From Candidatus Wolframiiraptor sinensis (GTDB taxonomy: Archaea; Thermoproteota; Nitrososphaeria_A; Caldarchaeales; Wolframiiraptoraceae): 64,000 bases of DNA. The DNA lies in the NCBI GenBank assembly GCA_023268255.1, contig JALNJX010000002.1, positions 124,001-188,000 on the forward strand, read 5' to 3'. The notes beneath the pieces were generated by a model, which was not told where the DNA came from, made no database searches, and saw nothing but the letters and a program-made list of their open reading frames with translations. A program made the translations under genes and the position numbers. This document shows, one piece after another, positions 35,540-45,019 of the stretch (its first letter is position 1; the number at the start of each line of letters is the position of its first letter).

Positions 35540-36394
35540 ATGAAGTTTAGGGCTCTGAGGAAGCCCCTGATATGCAGCCACGTGGCCGGGCAGCTTCTCG
35601 AAGGAAGGCGCCGAGGCCTCAGGAGCATCAGGACATCGCTGGATCTCGGCAGAAGCTACGTTGAGGTTGAGCTCCTCGATCACGGGATGCGCTGCGGCGA
35701 TGTGGAGCTCGGCTGGGATTACGTCGAGCTCGCCCGCTCCAGGGAGAGGGATATCTACGCGATCGAGGGCGGCCGGCTTATGCCGCTATCAATAGCATCG
35801 GAGCACTTCTACAAGCTCGTCCTAGTGAAGTGGGGTAAGCCTCCAACCCTCGAGATAGATGGAATACACATGCACAGGATACTCGACGTAACGCCGGATG
35901 TGGACTCGGAGATGAAGGTGGCTCTCCTCGGAGACCTTAGGTGCAGGAGGGCCCTCGACGTCTGCACCGGGCTCGGCTACACGGCGGCGGCCGCGCTGAG
36001 GAGAGGAGCATGCTCGATAGTGACTATAGAAAAGGATGAGAACGTCCTGAGGCTCGCCGCGCTCAATCCATGGTCATGGGAGCTTGAAGATGATAGAGTC
36101 GAGCTCGTGCTCGGCGACGCCTTCGAGGCCATAAATGAATTTGAGGAAGAGTTCGACGTTGTGATCCATGATCCCCCGAGAATATCGCTCGCCGGGAACC
36201 TCTATAGCCTCGAGTTCTATATGAGGCTCGCTAAGGCCCTCAAGCCCGGTGGGAGAATCGTGCACTACGTCGGCCAGCCGGGAATACACAGCGGCAAGAA
36301 GATATGGAGGGGCGTTCTTGAGAGGCTTAGGCAGGCGGGCTTCGATGCGAGCTATGATGAGAGGTCTCGATGCGTTTATGGCAGGAAACGCTAA
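35540..36394 (+). CDS. COG2521-type SAM-dependent methyltransferase
   Basis: The protein has 284 residues. SAM motif I is RRALDVCTGLGYTAAAAL (near residue 140), the acidic loop is VTIEKDENV, and motif IV-like VVIHDPPRISLAG is followed by KALKPGGRIVHYVG. The N-terminal ~100 residues form a family-specific beta domain. Archaeal members are predicted RNA or small-molecule methyltransferases without confirmed substrate. It is 31 bases upstream of LysRS and probably cotranscribed. Confidence 0.8.
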   Translation: MKFRALRKPLICSHVAGQLLEGRRRGLRSIRTSLDLGRSYVEVELLDHGMRCGDVELGWDYVELARSRERDIYAIEGGRLMPLSIASEHFYKLVLVKWGKPPTLEIDGIHMHRILDVTPDVDSEMKVALLGDLRCRRALDVCTGLGYTAAAALRRGACSIVTIEKDENVLRLAALNPWSWELEDDRVELVLGDAFEAINEFEEEFDVVIHDPPRISLAGNLYSLEFYMRLAKALKPGGRIVHYVGQPGIHSGKKIWRGVLERLRQAGFDASYDERSRCVYGRKR

Positions 36395-36425
36395 TAGAGG
36401 CTGCTTCCCCGGGATTCTACCGGAT

Positions 36426-38015
36426 ATGCCGAGGAAGATCATAGGCCATGGGACTTGGATGGATAAGGTCGCGGCCGAGCTCATCGAGAGGGAGAAGAAG
36501 CTTGGCAGAAGCCTGGACGTAATAAGGGCTGAGAGCGGTCTAGGAGCCTCCGGGATACCTCACATCGGAAGCATGGCTGATGCCGTGAGAGCGTATGGCG
36601 TGACCCTCGCCCTTAAAGAGCTTGGATACAACTCGGAGTGCATAGCCTTCACCGACGACATGGATGGGCTCAGAAGAGTTCCAGCCGGAATGCCGAGAGA
36701 GCTCGAGGAATATCTTCTAAAGCCGGTCTCATCGATCCCGGATCCTTACGGCTGCCACGAGTCGTTCGCCGCTCACATGAGCGGGATGCTGAAGGATGGG
36801 CTCGAGAAAGCCGGGATAGAGTGCAAATACTTGTCGGGCAGGCAGACCTACGCCTCCGGGCTCCTATCCGAGGAGATCCATAAGATTCTGATGAGCGCGA
36901 GAATTATAGGCGAGAAGATCGAGGAGCTGACGGGCCAGACGAAGTTCAAGCAGATGCTCCCCTACTTCGCGGTATGCAAGAGCTGCGGCAGGATATACAC
37001 GACGCAGGCATACGAGTATGATCCGGAGAGGAGGGTCGTGAAGTATAGGTGCGTCGGCGTGGAGGTTAGGGGGAGATATTTCGAGGGATGCGGGTATGAG
37101 GGCGAGGCCGATATCAGGAGGGATGATGGTAAGCTCGCGTGGAAGACGGAGTTCGCGGCGAGGTGGGCAGCCCTAGACATAAGATTCGAGGCTTACGGCA
37201 AGGATATCGCGGACTCCGTGAAGGTGAATGACTGGATATCGAGGGAGATTCTAGGATTCGAGCCGCCGATGCACGTGCGATACGAGATGTTTTTGGACGC
37301 CTCCGGGAGAAAGATCTCGAAGTCTCTTGGAAACGTTTTCACGCCCCAGCTCTGGTACAAGTATGGAGTTCCCCAGAGCCTTCTCCTGCTGCTCTTTAAG
37401 CGGGCTGTTGGAACCCGCGTTCTAACGCTCCACACAATTCCGAGGCTCATGGATGAGCTGGACTACCTAGAAGACGTCTACTTCGGCAAGGTTAGAGTGG
37501 ATAACGAGCTGGAAATGGCTAAGCTCAGGGGATTATACCTGTACTCCCATCTCCTGAGACCCCCCGAGAAACCCTCACCCCACGTACCATATTCCCTGAT
37601 CGTGGAGCTCGCGTTGGTCGCGCCCGATGGAAAGGAGCTCGAGTTCATTGTAACCAGGCTTAGAAGATATGGGTACGAGCTGGATGAGAGGACGATGGAG
37701 AAAATCAGGCTCGCGATAAACTATGCGAGAGATCTGGGGGCGGTTGAAAGAAAGCCCGTCGAGCTATCCGAGGAGGAGAGAAAGGCGATCGGCGAGCTCA
37801 TGGAGCTGATTAAGGCCTCGCAGAACGGCGAGGATATTCAGTCCGCGATCTTCCAGGCGGCGAGAAGCGCCGGCCTATCCCCGAGGGAGTTCTTCAAGAA
37901 GCTCTACCTGATCTTCTTAGGTAGGGAGAGCGGCCCGAGGCTCGGAGCCTTTCTCTGGGACCTAGGAAAGGATAGGGCGCTGGAGATACTCCGCTCGAGC
38001 CTCCAGCAAACCTGA
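36426..38015 (+). CDS. lysS: lysyl-tRNA synthetase, class I
   Basis: The protein is about 529 residues. The HIGH-type motif appears as SGIPHIGSMADAVR, and the KMSKS-type motif as DASGRKISKSLGN. A Zn-binding insertion has CKSCGRIY and later Cys residues. The class I LysRS is typical of archaea. The frame is open upstream of 36426, but that portion overlaps the methyltransferase gene and has no homology-like character; ATG 36426 (MPRKIIGHGTWMDKVA) gives the normal N-terminus, with ATG 36378 as an alternative. Confidence 0.93.
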   Translation: MPRKIIGHGTWMDKVAAELIEREKKLGRSLDVIRAESGLGASGIPHIGSMADAVRAYGVTLALKELGYNSECIAFTDDMDGLRRVPAGMPRELEEYLLKPVSSIPDPYGCHESFAAHMSGMLKDGLEKAGIECKYLSGRQTYASGLLSEEIHKILMSARIIGEKIEELTGQTKFKQMLPYFAVCKSCGRIYTTQAYEYDPERRVVKYRCVGVEVRGRYFEGCGYEGEADIRRDDGKLAWKTEFAARWAALDIRFEAYGKDIADSVKVNDWISREILGFEPPMHVRYEMFLDASGRKISKSLGNVFTPQLWYKYGVPQSLLLLLFKRAVGTRVLTLHTIPRLMDELDYLEDVYFGKVRVDNELEMAKLRGLYLYSHLLRPPEKPSPHVPYSLIVELALVAPDGKELEFIVTRLRRYGYELDERTMEKIRLAINYARDLGAVERKPVELSEEERKAIGELMELIKASQNGEDIQSAIFQAARSAGLSPREFFKKLYLIFLGRESGPRLGAFLWDLGKDRALEILRSSLQQT

Positions 38016-38019
38016 ATAC

Positions 38020-38027
38020 TTATATAA
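38020..38027 (+). promoter_or_regulatory. TATA box of the SSB gene
   Basis: TTATATAA lies about 45 bases before the ATG. A GGAG ribosome-binding element sits at 38056-38059, so the mRNA probably has a short leader. Confidence 0.5.
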
Positions 38028-38070
38028 TAGGCGAGGAACAAAATCCTGTCCAAAAGGAGTCGTAAAGGGA

Positions 38071-38478
38071 ATGAGTGAGTTGGTAAAGATAGGCCAGTTA
38101 AATCCGCGCTCTAGAAACGTGAATTTGATCGCGAAAGTTATTAGCAAGTCGCCGGAAAGGGTTGTCTCATCGCAATATGATCAAAGGGAACATAGGCTTA
38201 GCGAGGCCCTGATAGCTGATGAGACGGGAGCGATAAACCTGGTTCTCTGGGATGATAAGATAGATGATATCAGGGAGGGCTCGACAATCAAGGTGACGAA
38301 TGGCTTCATTAAACTCTTCAAGGGGAAGATGCAACTAAACTTGGGGCGATATGGATCGGTCGAGGAGGTCGATGAAGCTATAGAAGAGGTAAATCTGGAT
38401 AACAATCTCTCCGAGAGCCCCCAGCCGCAGATGAGCTTCGGCGGTAGAAGACCTCCAAGGCGTTTCAGGCGAAGATAG
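38071..38478 (+). CDS. ssb: single-stranded DNA-binding protein, crenarchaeal single-OB type
   Basis: The protein has 135 residues. One OB fold (residues ~1-100) shows VNLIAKVISKSPERVV, EALIADETGAINLVLWDD and IKVTNGFIKLFKGKMQLNLGRYG, closely like the Sulfolobus SSB. The C-terminal tail (~105-135) is disordered, rich in Pro/Gln/Arg and ends in basic residues rather than the acidic tip of bacterial SSB. It coats ssDNA in replication and repair. The next genes are the coiled-coil, winged-helix and Hjc genes. Confidence 0.92.
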   Translation: MSELVKIGQLNPRSRNVNLIAKVISKSPERVVSSQYDQREHRLSEALIADETGAINLVLWDDKIDDIREGSTIKVTNGFIKLFKGKMQLNLGRYGSVEEVDEAIEEVNLDNNLSESPQPQMSFGGRRPPRRFRRR

Positions 38479-38522
38479 CCCGTTAGAAGCGGGTACTCGG
38501 GGTCTCCCCCGGGAAACCACTA

Positions 38523-38530
38523 TTTTTATA
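38523..38530 (+). promoter_or_regulatory. TATA box of the coiled-coil protein gene
   Basis: TTTTATAT in an AT-rich stretch lies 24-31 bases before the GTG start, consistent with a leaderless transcript. The same T-rich run could terminate SSB transcripts. Confidence 0.45.
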
Positions 38531-38553
38531 TCCTTTTTATGAGTTAGACATAT

Positions 38554-40125
38554 GTGGCGGAAGATTTGAGCGATGAGAGCTTTGAGGTGGTGGTCGCCGA
38601 GACTCCGAGGATCGAGATTGCTATACCGCGGGAGAAGCTTCTCTCCTTCATCAAGCTGGCCGAGGAGCTCGGCTGGAGTAAGGCGAGAATTAAGCGATAC
38701 ATCACCACCGCTCTGAGATTAAGAGAGCTGGAGAGGCGTTATGGGAAGAGCTACGCGGCCCTCGTCAAGAGCTATGAGAAGCTTGTGGCCGATGAGGTCA
38801 AGCTCAAGTACTCCATCGAGCAGCTCATGGATAAGCGCAGGCAAATGGAGGAGGATCTCAAGCTTTACATGGAGCAGTATAAACTGACCTTGGAGGCCGT
38901 TCAGAGCATTGGAAGGCTGGTTGGGGACTTGAGGGCGAGGGGGCTCGACTTAGGCGACCTCGAGAAGGCCTTGAGAGCGCTGAACTTCATGAAGGAGGCG
39001 GGATACGATGTTGAGGAGATACTGAATAGGCTGAAGAACATCGAGAGCTATGAGTCATCGATCAAGGAGCTCGAGAGCGCTATTGAGGAGATAAGGAGGA
39101 GCTTGGAGAATCTCGAGAGCGAGAAGAAGAGGCTTCTCAAGGAGATCGAGGAGGTACATGGGATAGCTGGCGATCTGGAGGACTTGAAGAGGGCCCGGGA
39201 GGCTTTGGAGGAGAGCATTAAACAGGCCGAGGTTGAGCTCTATGACGTATCCAGGCGATTGGAGAGCACTAGATCAGAGCTCGATGCTCTCCTTGGCTAT
39301 AAGGCCTCAATCGAAGAGCTACGTAAAATAATCAAAGAGTTTGAATCAGAGGTTGAGAGGCTGAGGGCTGAAAGGGATTCACTGCGGAGCGAGGTGGCGC
39401 AACTTATTGGAGCACGGGCCAACATCGAGGAGATTAGAAAGAGGATGGAGGAGGAACAGGGGAGGCTGGCTGCTCTGGAGAAGGAGATCGAGAATAGGCA
39501 GTCTTATCTCGAGATACTTGAGGGCGAGCTCGCGGCAGCATACTCCATCCTAAAGCTCTTCGCGGAGCCCGACGCCATTGATGCGGAGGATCTTGAGCCG
39601 CTCGTCACACATCTTCAGAGGATCTTGAAGATCAAGAGGGGCGAGCTTCCGGCCTTAAAGCCACTTGAGCCCCATCTCCTGAACAAGATCAGGGAGGAGT
39701 TGGTATCACTAATCATACCGTATGTCAGGGGCGAGTTCGCCCCGAAGAAGGCCTTTGATCAGCTCGAGAAAGAGGTTAGGAGGCTGCGAGAGGAGAAGGA
39801 GGCTTTGGAGGAGGAGTTAAGCTCCCTTAGAAAACTCGTGAAGGCTAAGCCTCAGGCTGTCCAGGCCGAGCAGCTAAGGCCATCGCTCGAGGCGATCGCG
39901 CCTAGCGGTGAGGCCGTGAAGCTGAGGACGCTTAATCAAGGCAAGAGGTTTAGGATAAAGTGCCCCTCATGTGGCGAGGTCTCGGTCGTCATCTCACCGA
40001 CGGCTGAGGAGCTCGAGGAGCTCGAGTCAAGCGGATGTAGGCTGAAGTTCACATGCGGGTGCGGCAAGTCGGTGATGATTCCACCCGACGTCCTGTTGAG
40101 GAAGCTGGAGGCGGGCGGCGGTTGA
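38554..40125 (+). CDS. long coiled-coil protein with C-terminal zinc ribbon, unknown function
   Basis: The protein has 523 residues from GTG. An N-terminal segment (~15-60) has a possible short helical DNA-binding-like region (LAEELGWSKARIKRYITTALRL). Residues ~60-340 are an almost continuous heptad coiled coil rich in Glu, Arg, Leu and Lys. After a less charged region (~340-415) and another short coil (~405-440), the C-terminus carries a Zn ribbon with CPSCGEVSV and CGCGKSV. The layout resembles SMC-like or scaffold proteins but has no Walker motifs. Position between SSB and Hjc suggests a role in DNA handling; function unknown. Confidence 0.8.
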   Translation: MAEDLSDESFEVVVAETPRIEIAIPREKLLSFIKLAEELGWSKARIKRYITTALRLRELERRYGKSYAALVKSYEKLVADEVKLKYSIEQLMDKRRQMEEDLKLYMEQYKLTLEAVQSIGRLVGDLRARGLDLGDLEKALRALNFMKEAGYDVEEILNRLKNIESYESSIKELESAIEEIRRSLENLESEKKRLLKEIEEVHGIAGDLEDLKRAREALEESIKQAEVELYDVSRRLESTRSELDALLGYKASIEELRKIIKEFESEVERLRAERDSLRSEVAQLIGARANIEEIRKRMEEEQGRLAALEKEIENRQSYLEILEGELAAAYSILKLFAEPDAIDAEDLEPLVTHLQRILKIKRGELPALKPLEPHLLNKIREELVSLIIPYVRGEFAPKKAFDQLEKEVRRLREEKEALEEELSSLRKLVKAKPQAVQAEQLRPSLEAIAPSGEAVKLRTLNQGKRFRIKCPSCGEVSVVISPTAEELEELESSGCRLKFTCGCGKSVMIPPDVLLRKLEAGGG

Positions 40126-40520
40126 GCGGCCGAAGAGCCAACCCCATAATCATGATGCTGGCTTGGAGAGCTAAGAAGCTCAAAGTGGAGGACGTCGAGA
40201 AGATACTCGCCGCTGTCGCCTCGATGAGCGAGGAGCCATTCACATTAACCGACGTCATCGAGAGACTTCCAGACGAGGTTAAGGCGGATCGGAATAGGAG
40301 GAGGCGCGTTGGAAACCTGCTTCAAGCCCTAGTATCCGTGGGCTATCTCTCGAAGCCGAGTGAGCGCAAGTGGATGAAGAACGCGCCGACGCTAAGTCAT
40401 TTCCTGAGCCAGCATCTCCTAGAGCTCTCATCTATCGAGATGCTTTCTCCGCGCCTTTCACCAGCTGGTGGGAAGGTGATCGGCCGCCGGCAGAGGCTGG
40501 GCCAGGCATCCTCAACGTGA
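40122..40520 (+). CDS. winged-helix-like small protein, unknown function
   Basis: The protein is about 132 residues if it starts at TTG 40122, which overlaps the previous stop; ATG 40152 gives 122. Helices and a wing-like region fit a winged helix: LKVEDVEKILAAVASMSEEPFTLTDVIERLPDEVK then RRRRVGNLLQALVSVGYLSK. The C-terminal ~30 residues overlap, in the opposite direction, the 3' end of hjc by 89 bases. Translation is probably coupled to the coiled-coil protein, suggesting they work together. Confidence 0.65.
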   Translation: MSGRRANPIIMMLAWRAKKLKVEDVEKILAAVASMSEEPFTLTDVIERLPDEVKADRNRRRRVGNLLQALVSVGYLSKPSERKWMKNAPTLSHFLSQHLLELSSIEMLSPRLSPAGGKVIGRRQRLGQASST

Positions 40521-40914
40521 TCGAGCCCTTCCAGCTCAGCGGGATCTCGGCGAAGCTCCACTCCCTATTGAGGAATCTCGCAGCTATGATGGGCTTCGGC
40601 CTTATCTCGGCCCCGCAGTGCGGGCATCTAACCGCGAAGAGCCTGCAGAACTCCAGGAGCCTCTCGACCTGCGAGCTGTTCAATATCGCGTAGGGCTTGT
40701 TCGTGGACTTGACCTCGATGGCCAGGAGCTCGCCGGAGTCAACCGCTATTACATCGGGCTTCGGGAGCTTTCCAGAGCCGCTTCCAGGAGTTCTAACAGC
40801 GTATGTCCCAGGCTCCCCACGGTCAGCGAACATCCTCACGAGATAATATTCTCCTTCATAGCCCATTCTCGCCTTATATCTCGGCGAGGAGGGGTTTCTA
40901 GGTCTTCTGGGCAT
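40432..40914 (-). CDS. hjc: Holliday junction resolvase Hjc-like nuclease
   Basis: The protein has 160 residues with the nuclease motifs of Hjc: Glu in GYEGEYYLVRMF, a Ser/Gly-rich loop PGSGSG, PDVIAV, and E-x-K in AIEVKST. The family cuts four-way DNA junctions. Unlike classic Hjc it contains an inserted C-x2-C-G (RCPHCGAEIRPK) near residue 102 and a basic Pro/Arg N-terminus. The 3' end overlaps the winged-helix gene. Confidence 0.85.
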   Translation of the reverse strand: MPRRPRNPSSPRYKARMGYEGEYYLVRMFADRGEPGTYAVRTPGSGSGKLPKPDVIAVDSGELLAIEVKSTNKPYAILNSSQVERLLEFCRLFAVRCPHCGAEIRPKPIIAARFLNREWSFAEIPLSWKGSITLRMPGPASAGGRSPSHQLVKGAEKASR

Positions 40915-40997
40915 GATCTCCGGCCAGAAGCTAGCGAACCGGCACTATTATTATGGTTATCCTTTCAGGGCGTAGCCGAGATATGCTGCGAGCATTC

Positions 40998-42872
40998 CTA
41001 GAACTCGAACTCGTATATCCGCGTCTTCCCCGCTTCTTGAATTGATGCATGTAACTTTGCGAGGGCCTCATTCAGCCCGAGCTCCATCAGCTTCTGAGGA
41101 GTCGGCAGGCCGTTCTCATCCCAGCCTCTCAGTTCATAGTATGCTCTGAGGAGGGCAGCGAACTTCTCCCTATCCAGGATCGCGCCCTTTGTCTCGCCCT
41201 CTGGCACAGGGTCCTCGAAGTCCCTTGCCGGGAGCGTGTCATCCTTCGCGCTTATCCCCTTCTTGAGGAAGGCGATAATCCTGACTAGGTTCCAGACTCT
41301 CTCCGAGCACTTGAGAAGCTCATCAAGCGATGTCTCCCTGCCCGTGACGGCCGAGTATGCCTCAGCGTAGATCCCGGGGTCTATCTTCAGCTCGACCCAC
41401 GGCAGCCTGCATACGCCGAGCATGTCGAATAATGGCCTAATATGCTGCAGATAGATCACCCTCTCCGCCTTATCGCGGCCATAGCTGGTTCTTCCAGCCT
41501 CCACGTCATACGTTATCGCCCATGACCTGTTATGGTGCGCGCCTATATCGCATGTCGCGTAGCTCAGGGCCATGGCCGTCGCAGCCCTATGATCATATGC
41601 GCTTATCTCCAGGCATTTCACGTGCATCGCGAACTTCTCCGAGCCCCTTTTGACGTAGCTCGCAACCGCCTTAACGCCTTGGGCCAGCAGGCTTCCTATC
41701 CCTCTCCTTTGAGCTATCATCTCTATGAGCTTGTAGATCTTGTCGGCCTCGCCCCACGTGATCTCGAAGCCGAGCTCATCCCGCGTGATCAAGCCCCTCT
41801 GAAAGCACTCTATCAGAAATGCTATCACCGATCCGGCGCTTATCGTGTCAATGCCGTAGTAGTCGCAGAGGTAATTCGCCATCGCCACCTCCTGAAGCGT
41901 TCTAAGTCCAAGATTCGAGCCGAGCATTGCCAGATTCTCGTAATCAACGACGACGAAATCATCATCTATCTTCAGAGCATGGCCGCATGGGATTATGCAG
42001 TTAGCGCAGGCGGAGACGTAGGCCTGAGACTCGTGAACCGCTTTTCCCGAGATCGCCTCGGCATACTCGTATACCGTCTTCTGGAAGTTGTATGCCGGCA
42101 ACGCCTCGACGCCGTTCGCCCACTCGATGGTCATGTTCGTTCCATATTTCATCCAGCTCTCATAGGCAGGGCTCGACTTAACCTCCTGGACGAGTCTTCT
42201 ATTCACCTCCCTTAGCCTCTCCTGATCCGCGACTTCCACAGACCCGCTTCCGCGGGCCACGATCGCCTTCAGGTTCTTGCTCCCCATAACGGCCCCCATG
42301 CCCGTTCTCCCGGCCTGGGAATGCCTTCGCTCCCTAACGCCCCAATCCACGTTTATCGACGCATACACCACCATCTTCTCCCCGGCGACCCCTATAGTCG
42401 CCACAGAGCAGTCTCCATACTTTTCCCGGAGCGCGCGATCGGCGTCCTTGGAGCTCATGCCCCAAAGCCCTTGATCCTCGATGACCTCAACGCCGCCATC
42501 ATCCACCAGCAGGTAGCTCGGTGCGCTGGCCCTTCCCCTTATCACGAGCGCGTCGAAGCCCGCCCTCCTCATCATGTAGCCAAAGTATCCCCCAACGCTG
42601 CTGTCGCCATACATGCCGGTCTGAGGGCTGATCGCCGCGAAGCTCGTCTTACATCCTCCCAGGAAGCCCGTCGCCGCCAGCGGTCCAGTCGCCACCACGA
42701 GAACGTTCGACGGATGCGTTCCGTGAATTATGCCCTCGAGATTCTCAAAGATTATCTGCGCGCACCATCCTCTTCCTCCTATGAAGTCCCGGATGAGCCT
42801 TTCATCCGGATCGGAGACGCGGACTCGACCCTCCGTTAAATCCACTTCCGCTATCTTGCCGTAGCCGCGCAT
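40998..42872 (-). CDS. aldehyde:ferredoxin oxidoreductase family protein (second)
   Basis: The protein is about 624 residues from ATG 42872 (MRGYGKIAEVDLTEG); an ATG at 42899 would add nine. AOR features are FIGGRGWCAQI, TGPLAATGFLGGCKTSFAAISPQTG, the cluster Cys CANCIIPCGH and a late Cys in LGVCRLPW. It differs from the AOR at 31747 and is likely another subfamily (WOR/FOR-like) with its own aldehyde range. It is not next to pterin genes. Confidence 0.9.
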   Translation of the reverse strand: MRGYGKIAEVDLTEGRVRVSDPDERLIRDFIGGRGWCAQIIFENLEGIIHGTHPSNVLVVATGPLAATGFLGGCKTSFAAISPQTGMYGDSSVGGYFGYMMRRAGFDALVIRGRASAPSYLLVDDGGVEVIEDQGLWGMSSKDADRALREKYGDCSVATIGVAGEKMVVYASINVDWGVRERRHSQAGRTGMGAVMGSKNLKAIVARGSGSVEVADQERLREVNRRLVQEVKSSPAYESWMKYGTNMTIEWANGVEALPAYNFQKTVYEYAEAISGKAVHESQAYVSACANCIIPCGHALKIDDDFVVVDYENLAMLGSNLGLRTLQEVAMANYLCDYYGIDTISAGSVIAFLIECFQRGLITRDELGFEITWGEADKIYKLIEMIAQRRGIGSLLAQGVKAVASYVKRGSEKFAMHVKCLEISAYDHRAATAMALSYATCDIGAHHNRSWAITYDVEAGRTSYGRDKAERVIYLQHIRPLFDMLGVCRLPWVELKIDPGIYAEAYSAVTGRETSLDELLKCSERVWNLVRIIAFLKKGISAKDDTLPARDFEDPVPEGETKGAILDREKFAALLRAYYELRGWDENGLPTPQKLMELGLNEALAKLHASIQEAGKTRIYEFEF

Positions 42873-42924
42873 CAAGCCTAAAGCTGAGATGTGATTCAAT
42901 TAAAGGATTCCGCGCAGAGGTGAG

Positions 42925-43230
42925 CTACTTCATTGGGCATCGGCAGGGCTTTGAGCCGCAGGCCGGGCAGCCTACCCCGTATCTCGCCAGAACCGCCTCC
43001 TCGAGATCTATGCCGACCACGTTGCAGAAGCTGAGGAGCCACGCGAGGAGATCCGCGACTTCGCATTCCAGCCCAACCCTATTATTCTTCAGGAAGGCGT
43101 CCGCGACCTCGCCGGCCTCGGAGAGCATCCAGAGAAGAGTCTTCTCAGCGCCCCTCTCCCTATCGCGATCGAGATAGATCTCCGCCATGAGCCTCTGAAT
43201 GTCCTTTAACCTCATCTCAGCCATCAGCAT
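42925..43230 (-). CDS. MazG-like nucleotide pyrophosphohydrolase
   Basis: The protein is about 101 residues from ATG 43230 (an upstream GTG at 43284 and ATGs at 43224 and 43215 are alternatives). The metal-binding MazG pattern is SEAGEVADAF followed by LECEVADLLAWLLSF. The C-terminus has three Cys in CPACGSKPCRCP, typical of archaeal small MazG proteins. The family hydrolyses noncanonical or excess NTPs. Confidence 0.85.
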   Translation of the reverse strand: MLMAEMRLKDIQRLMAEIYLDRDRERGAEKTLLWMLSEAGEVADAFLKNNRVGLECEVADLLAWLLSFCNVVGIDLEEAVLARYGVGCPACGSKPCRCPMK

Positions 43231-43287
43231 AGGGACGCGGCTCTCAAAATAGTTAGCCCCTTTCGCCCGCGGATGTCTCGGCACATG

Positions 43288-44274
43288 CTATGCTCGCTCT
43301 ACGCCCCCCGAGCTCAGGATTGGAAGCGAGTTCGAGGCCATGGCTATCGCGCCATAGAGGACGACGTCATCTCCGAGCGGAGTGATCTTGATCTCTGGAG
43401 TCCTATTCACGGTATAATTCCCGATATTCGCGATTATCGGCTCGAGCACGAGCTCCCGGTTATTCAGCGCGATCGACCCGCCAACGGTAATGAGCTCCGG
43501 ATCATAGAGAGTATTGATGTTCGCGAAGCCTATCGCGTTCAGTCTCCCAATCTCTCCGACGATCTCGAGAGCCTTCTCATCGCCGCTCCTCGCCAAGTCG
43601 AAGAGGGACTTGGAGGTCAGCGCGCCCTTCACCACGAGCTCCTCAATTGCGCTTCCATGGAAGTTACTCGGCCTGCTCTCAACAAGATATTTGACGAATC
43701 TTGGTATTCCGGCGCCCGAGCAGTATGCCTCCCAGTGGCCCCTACCGCCGCAATTACATGCTAGTCTTCCCTCGAGGTCTATCACCATATGCCCTATCTC
43801 CGCTGCGTTGCCATCCTTTCCAAGGAGCAGGGCGCCATCAACGATCGCGCCCCCGCCGATGCCCGAGCTAAGGGTAATGTAGGCCAGGTTCTTCAAACCC
43901 TTGCCAGCTCCGAAGATCCACTCACCCAAGACAGCTGCAGTGCAGTCATTAAGCAGATAAACCGGAATCTTGAACTTGTCTCGCAGAGCCTCAGAGATCG
44001 GCACGTTCTTGAAGGGAACATTCGGTGGGCTCAGTATTATGCCCTTCCGGAAGTCTAGAGGGCCGATCGAGCCTATGCCTATCGCGCGGACGCTCTTCAA
44101 GTCATCCGCCGAAACACGCTCTATCAAGCGGATAAACTGCTGAATGACCGCTTCAGGTGATTCCACCCTAACAGTCTTCTCCTCGATTTTCCTGAGAATT
44201 CCGGATCTAATGCTGCCCAGCGCGGCCCGAATTCTAGTGGCACCCAGATCAACTCCCACAACAAGCTCCGGCAT
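43288..44274 (-). CDS. ROK-family sugar kinase (glucokinase-like)
   Basis: The protein is about 328 residues from ATG 44274 (MPELVVGVDLGATRIRAAL). The ATP phosphate motif DLGATRIRAAL is N-terminal, the sugar-binding region is YLLNDCTAAVLGEWIFGAG and TLSSGIGGGAIVDG, and the ROK Zn motif is CNCGGRGHWEAYC. It phosphorylates hexoses for glycolysis, consistent with GAPN and ferredoxin-linked sugar metabolism in the window. An upstream in-frame ATG (44334) is less likely. Confidence 0.9.
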   Translation of the reverse strand: MPELVVGVDLGATRIRAALGSIRSGILRKIEEKTVRVESPEAVIQQFIRLIERVSADDLKSVRAIGIGSIGPLDFRKGIILSPPNVPFKNVPISEALRDKFKIPVYLLNDCTAAVLGEWIFGAGKGLKNLAYITLSSGIGGGAIVDGALLLGKDGNAAEIGHMVIDLEGRLACNCGGRGHWEAYCSGAGIPRFVKYLVESRPSNFHGSAIEELVVKGALTSKSLFDLARSGDEKALEIVGEIGRLNAIGFANINTLYDPELITVGGSIALNNRELVLEPIIANIGNYTVNRTPEIKITPLGDDVVLYGAIAMASNSLPILSSGGVERA

Positions 44275-44435
44275 GCACGCGATAAAAGGTCGGTCTTGAG
44301 ATTTTAATCTCTTACCTTGCGAGATCTCGCCCAATTCCGCCGTTTACATCAAGCTACCTTGGCTGGAAACATGCATCGCGGGACCATGAAATCAAAAATG
44401 CGGGCGTTTCGCGGAGGATTCATAGAATTCTCGAT

Positions 44436-44915
44436 TTAGACCCTTCTCCCCCTTCTCCCGCCCTTTCTTCGGACCGAGTCGTGGGGTATGGGCGTCACAT
44501 CCTCTATCCTCCCTATCATTACTCCTGATCTTGCGATCGCCCTGATCGCTGCTTGCGTTCCCGGCCCCGGGGTCTTTGCCTTAACGCCTCCAGGCGCTCT
44601 CACCTTTATGTGGACCGCCTCTATGCCCTTCTGCTTCGCTATCTCCATCACGTAGCTCGCCGCCCTTGTCGCCGCATAGGGGGTTGGCTCAAGCCTCCCA
44701 GCATCCACGAACATCCCGCCAGAAGCCCTCGCAATAGTCTCGGCGCCCGTGAGGTCCGTCAAGTGAACAATAATATTGTTATAACTCGAGTATATGTGGA
44801 CTATCCCCCACTTAAGGGCCTTTTTCGGAGCTGGTGCCGCCGCTTTCTGGGCTTCTTGAGCCTGCTCAGCGCCCTCCACGCCGCTCTCAACATCCTCAGC
44901 CTGAGCGCTACTCAT
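44436..44915 (-). CDS. rps11: ribosomal protein S11 (uS11)
   Basis: The protein has 159 residues. After an Ala/Glu-rich archaeal N-terminal extension (~30 residues) comes the conserved [22 protein letters not shown], then [21 protein letters not shown] and [19 protein letters not shown] at the end. It binds 16S rRNA in the platform. It stands alone here rather than with S13 and S4. Confidence 0.95.
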   Translation of the reverse strand: MSSAQAEDVESGVEGAEQAQEAQKAAAPAPKKALKWGIVHIYSSYNNIIVHLTDLTGAETIARASGGMFVDAGRLEPTPYAATRAASYVMEIAKQKGIEAVHIKVRAPGGVKAKTPGPGTQAAIRAIARSGVMIGRIEDVTPIPHDSVRRKGGRRGRRV

Positions 44916-45019
44916 CCGGGGAGGCTCATCGGGGGCGCTGTATTTAAGAACTTCGCTCCGCCGAGCTTCTCCGCATCATTTATTACTACGCTATCACGGT
45001 TCTCACACAAGTAGGAGAA

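Noticed and set aside
36249-36425. Upstream in-frame extension of LysRS by 59 codons
   Set aside because: It overlaps the COG2521 methyltransferase gene and does not resemble the class I LysRS N-terminus.
41532-42215. 227-codon plus-strand open frame inside the second AOR gene
   Set aside because: It is antisense to conserved AOR cluster-binding sequence and has no start signal.
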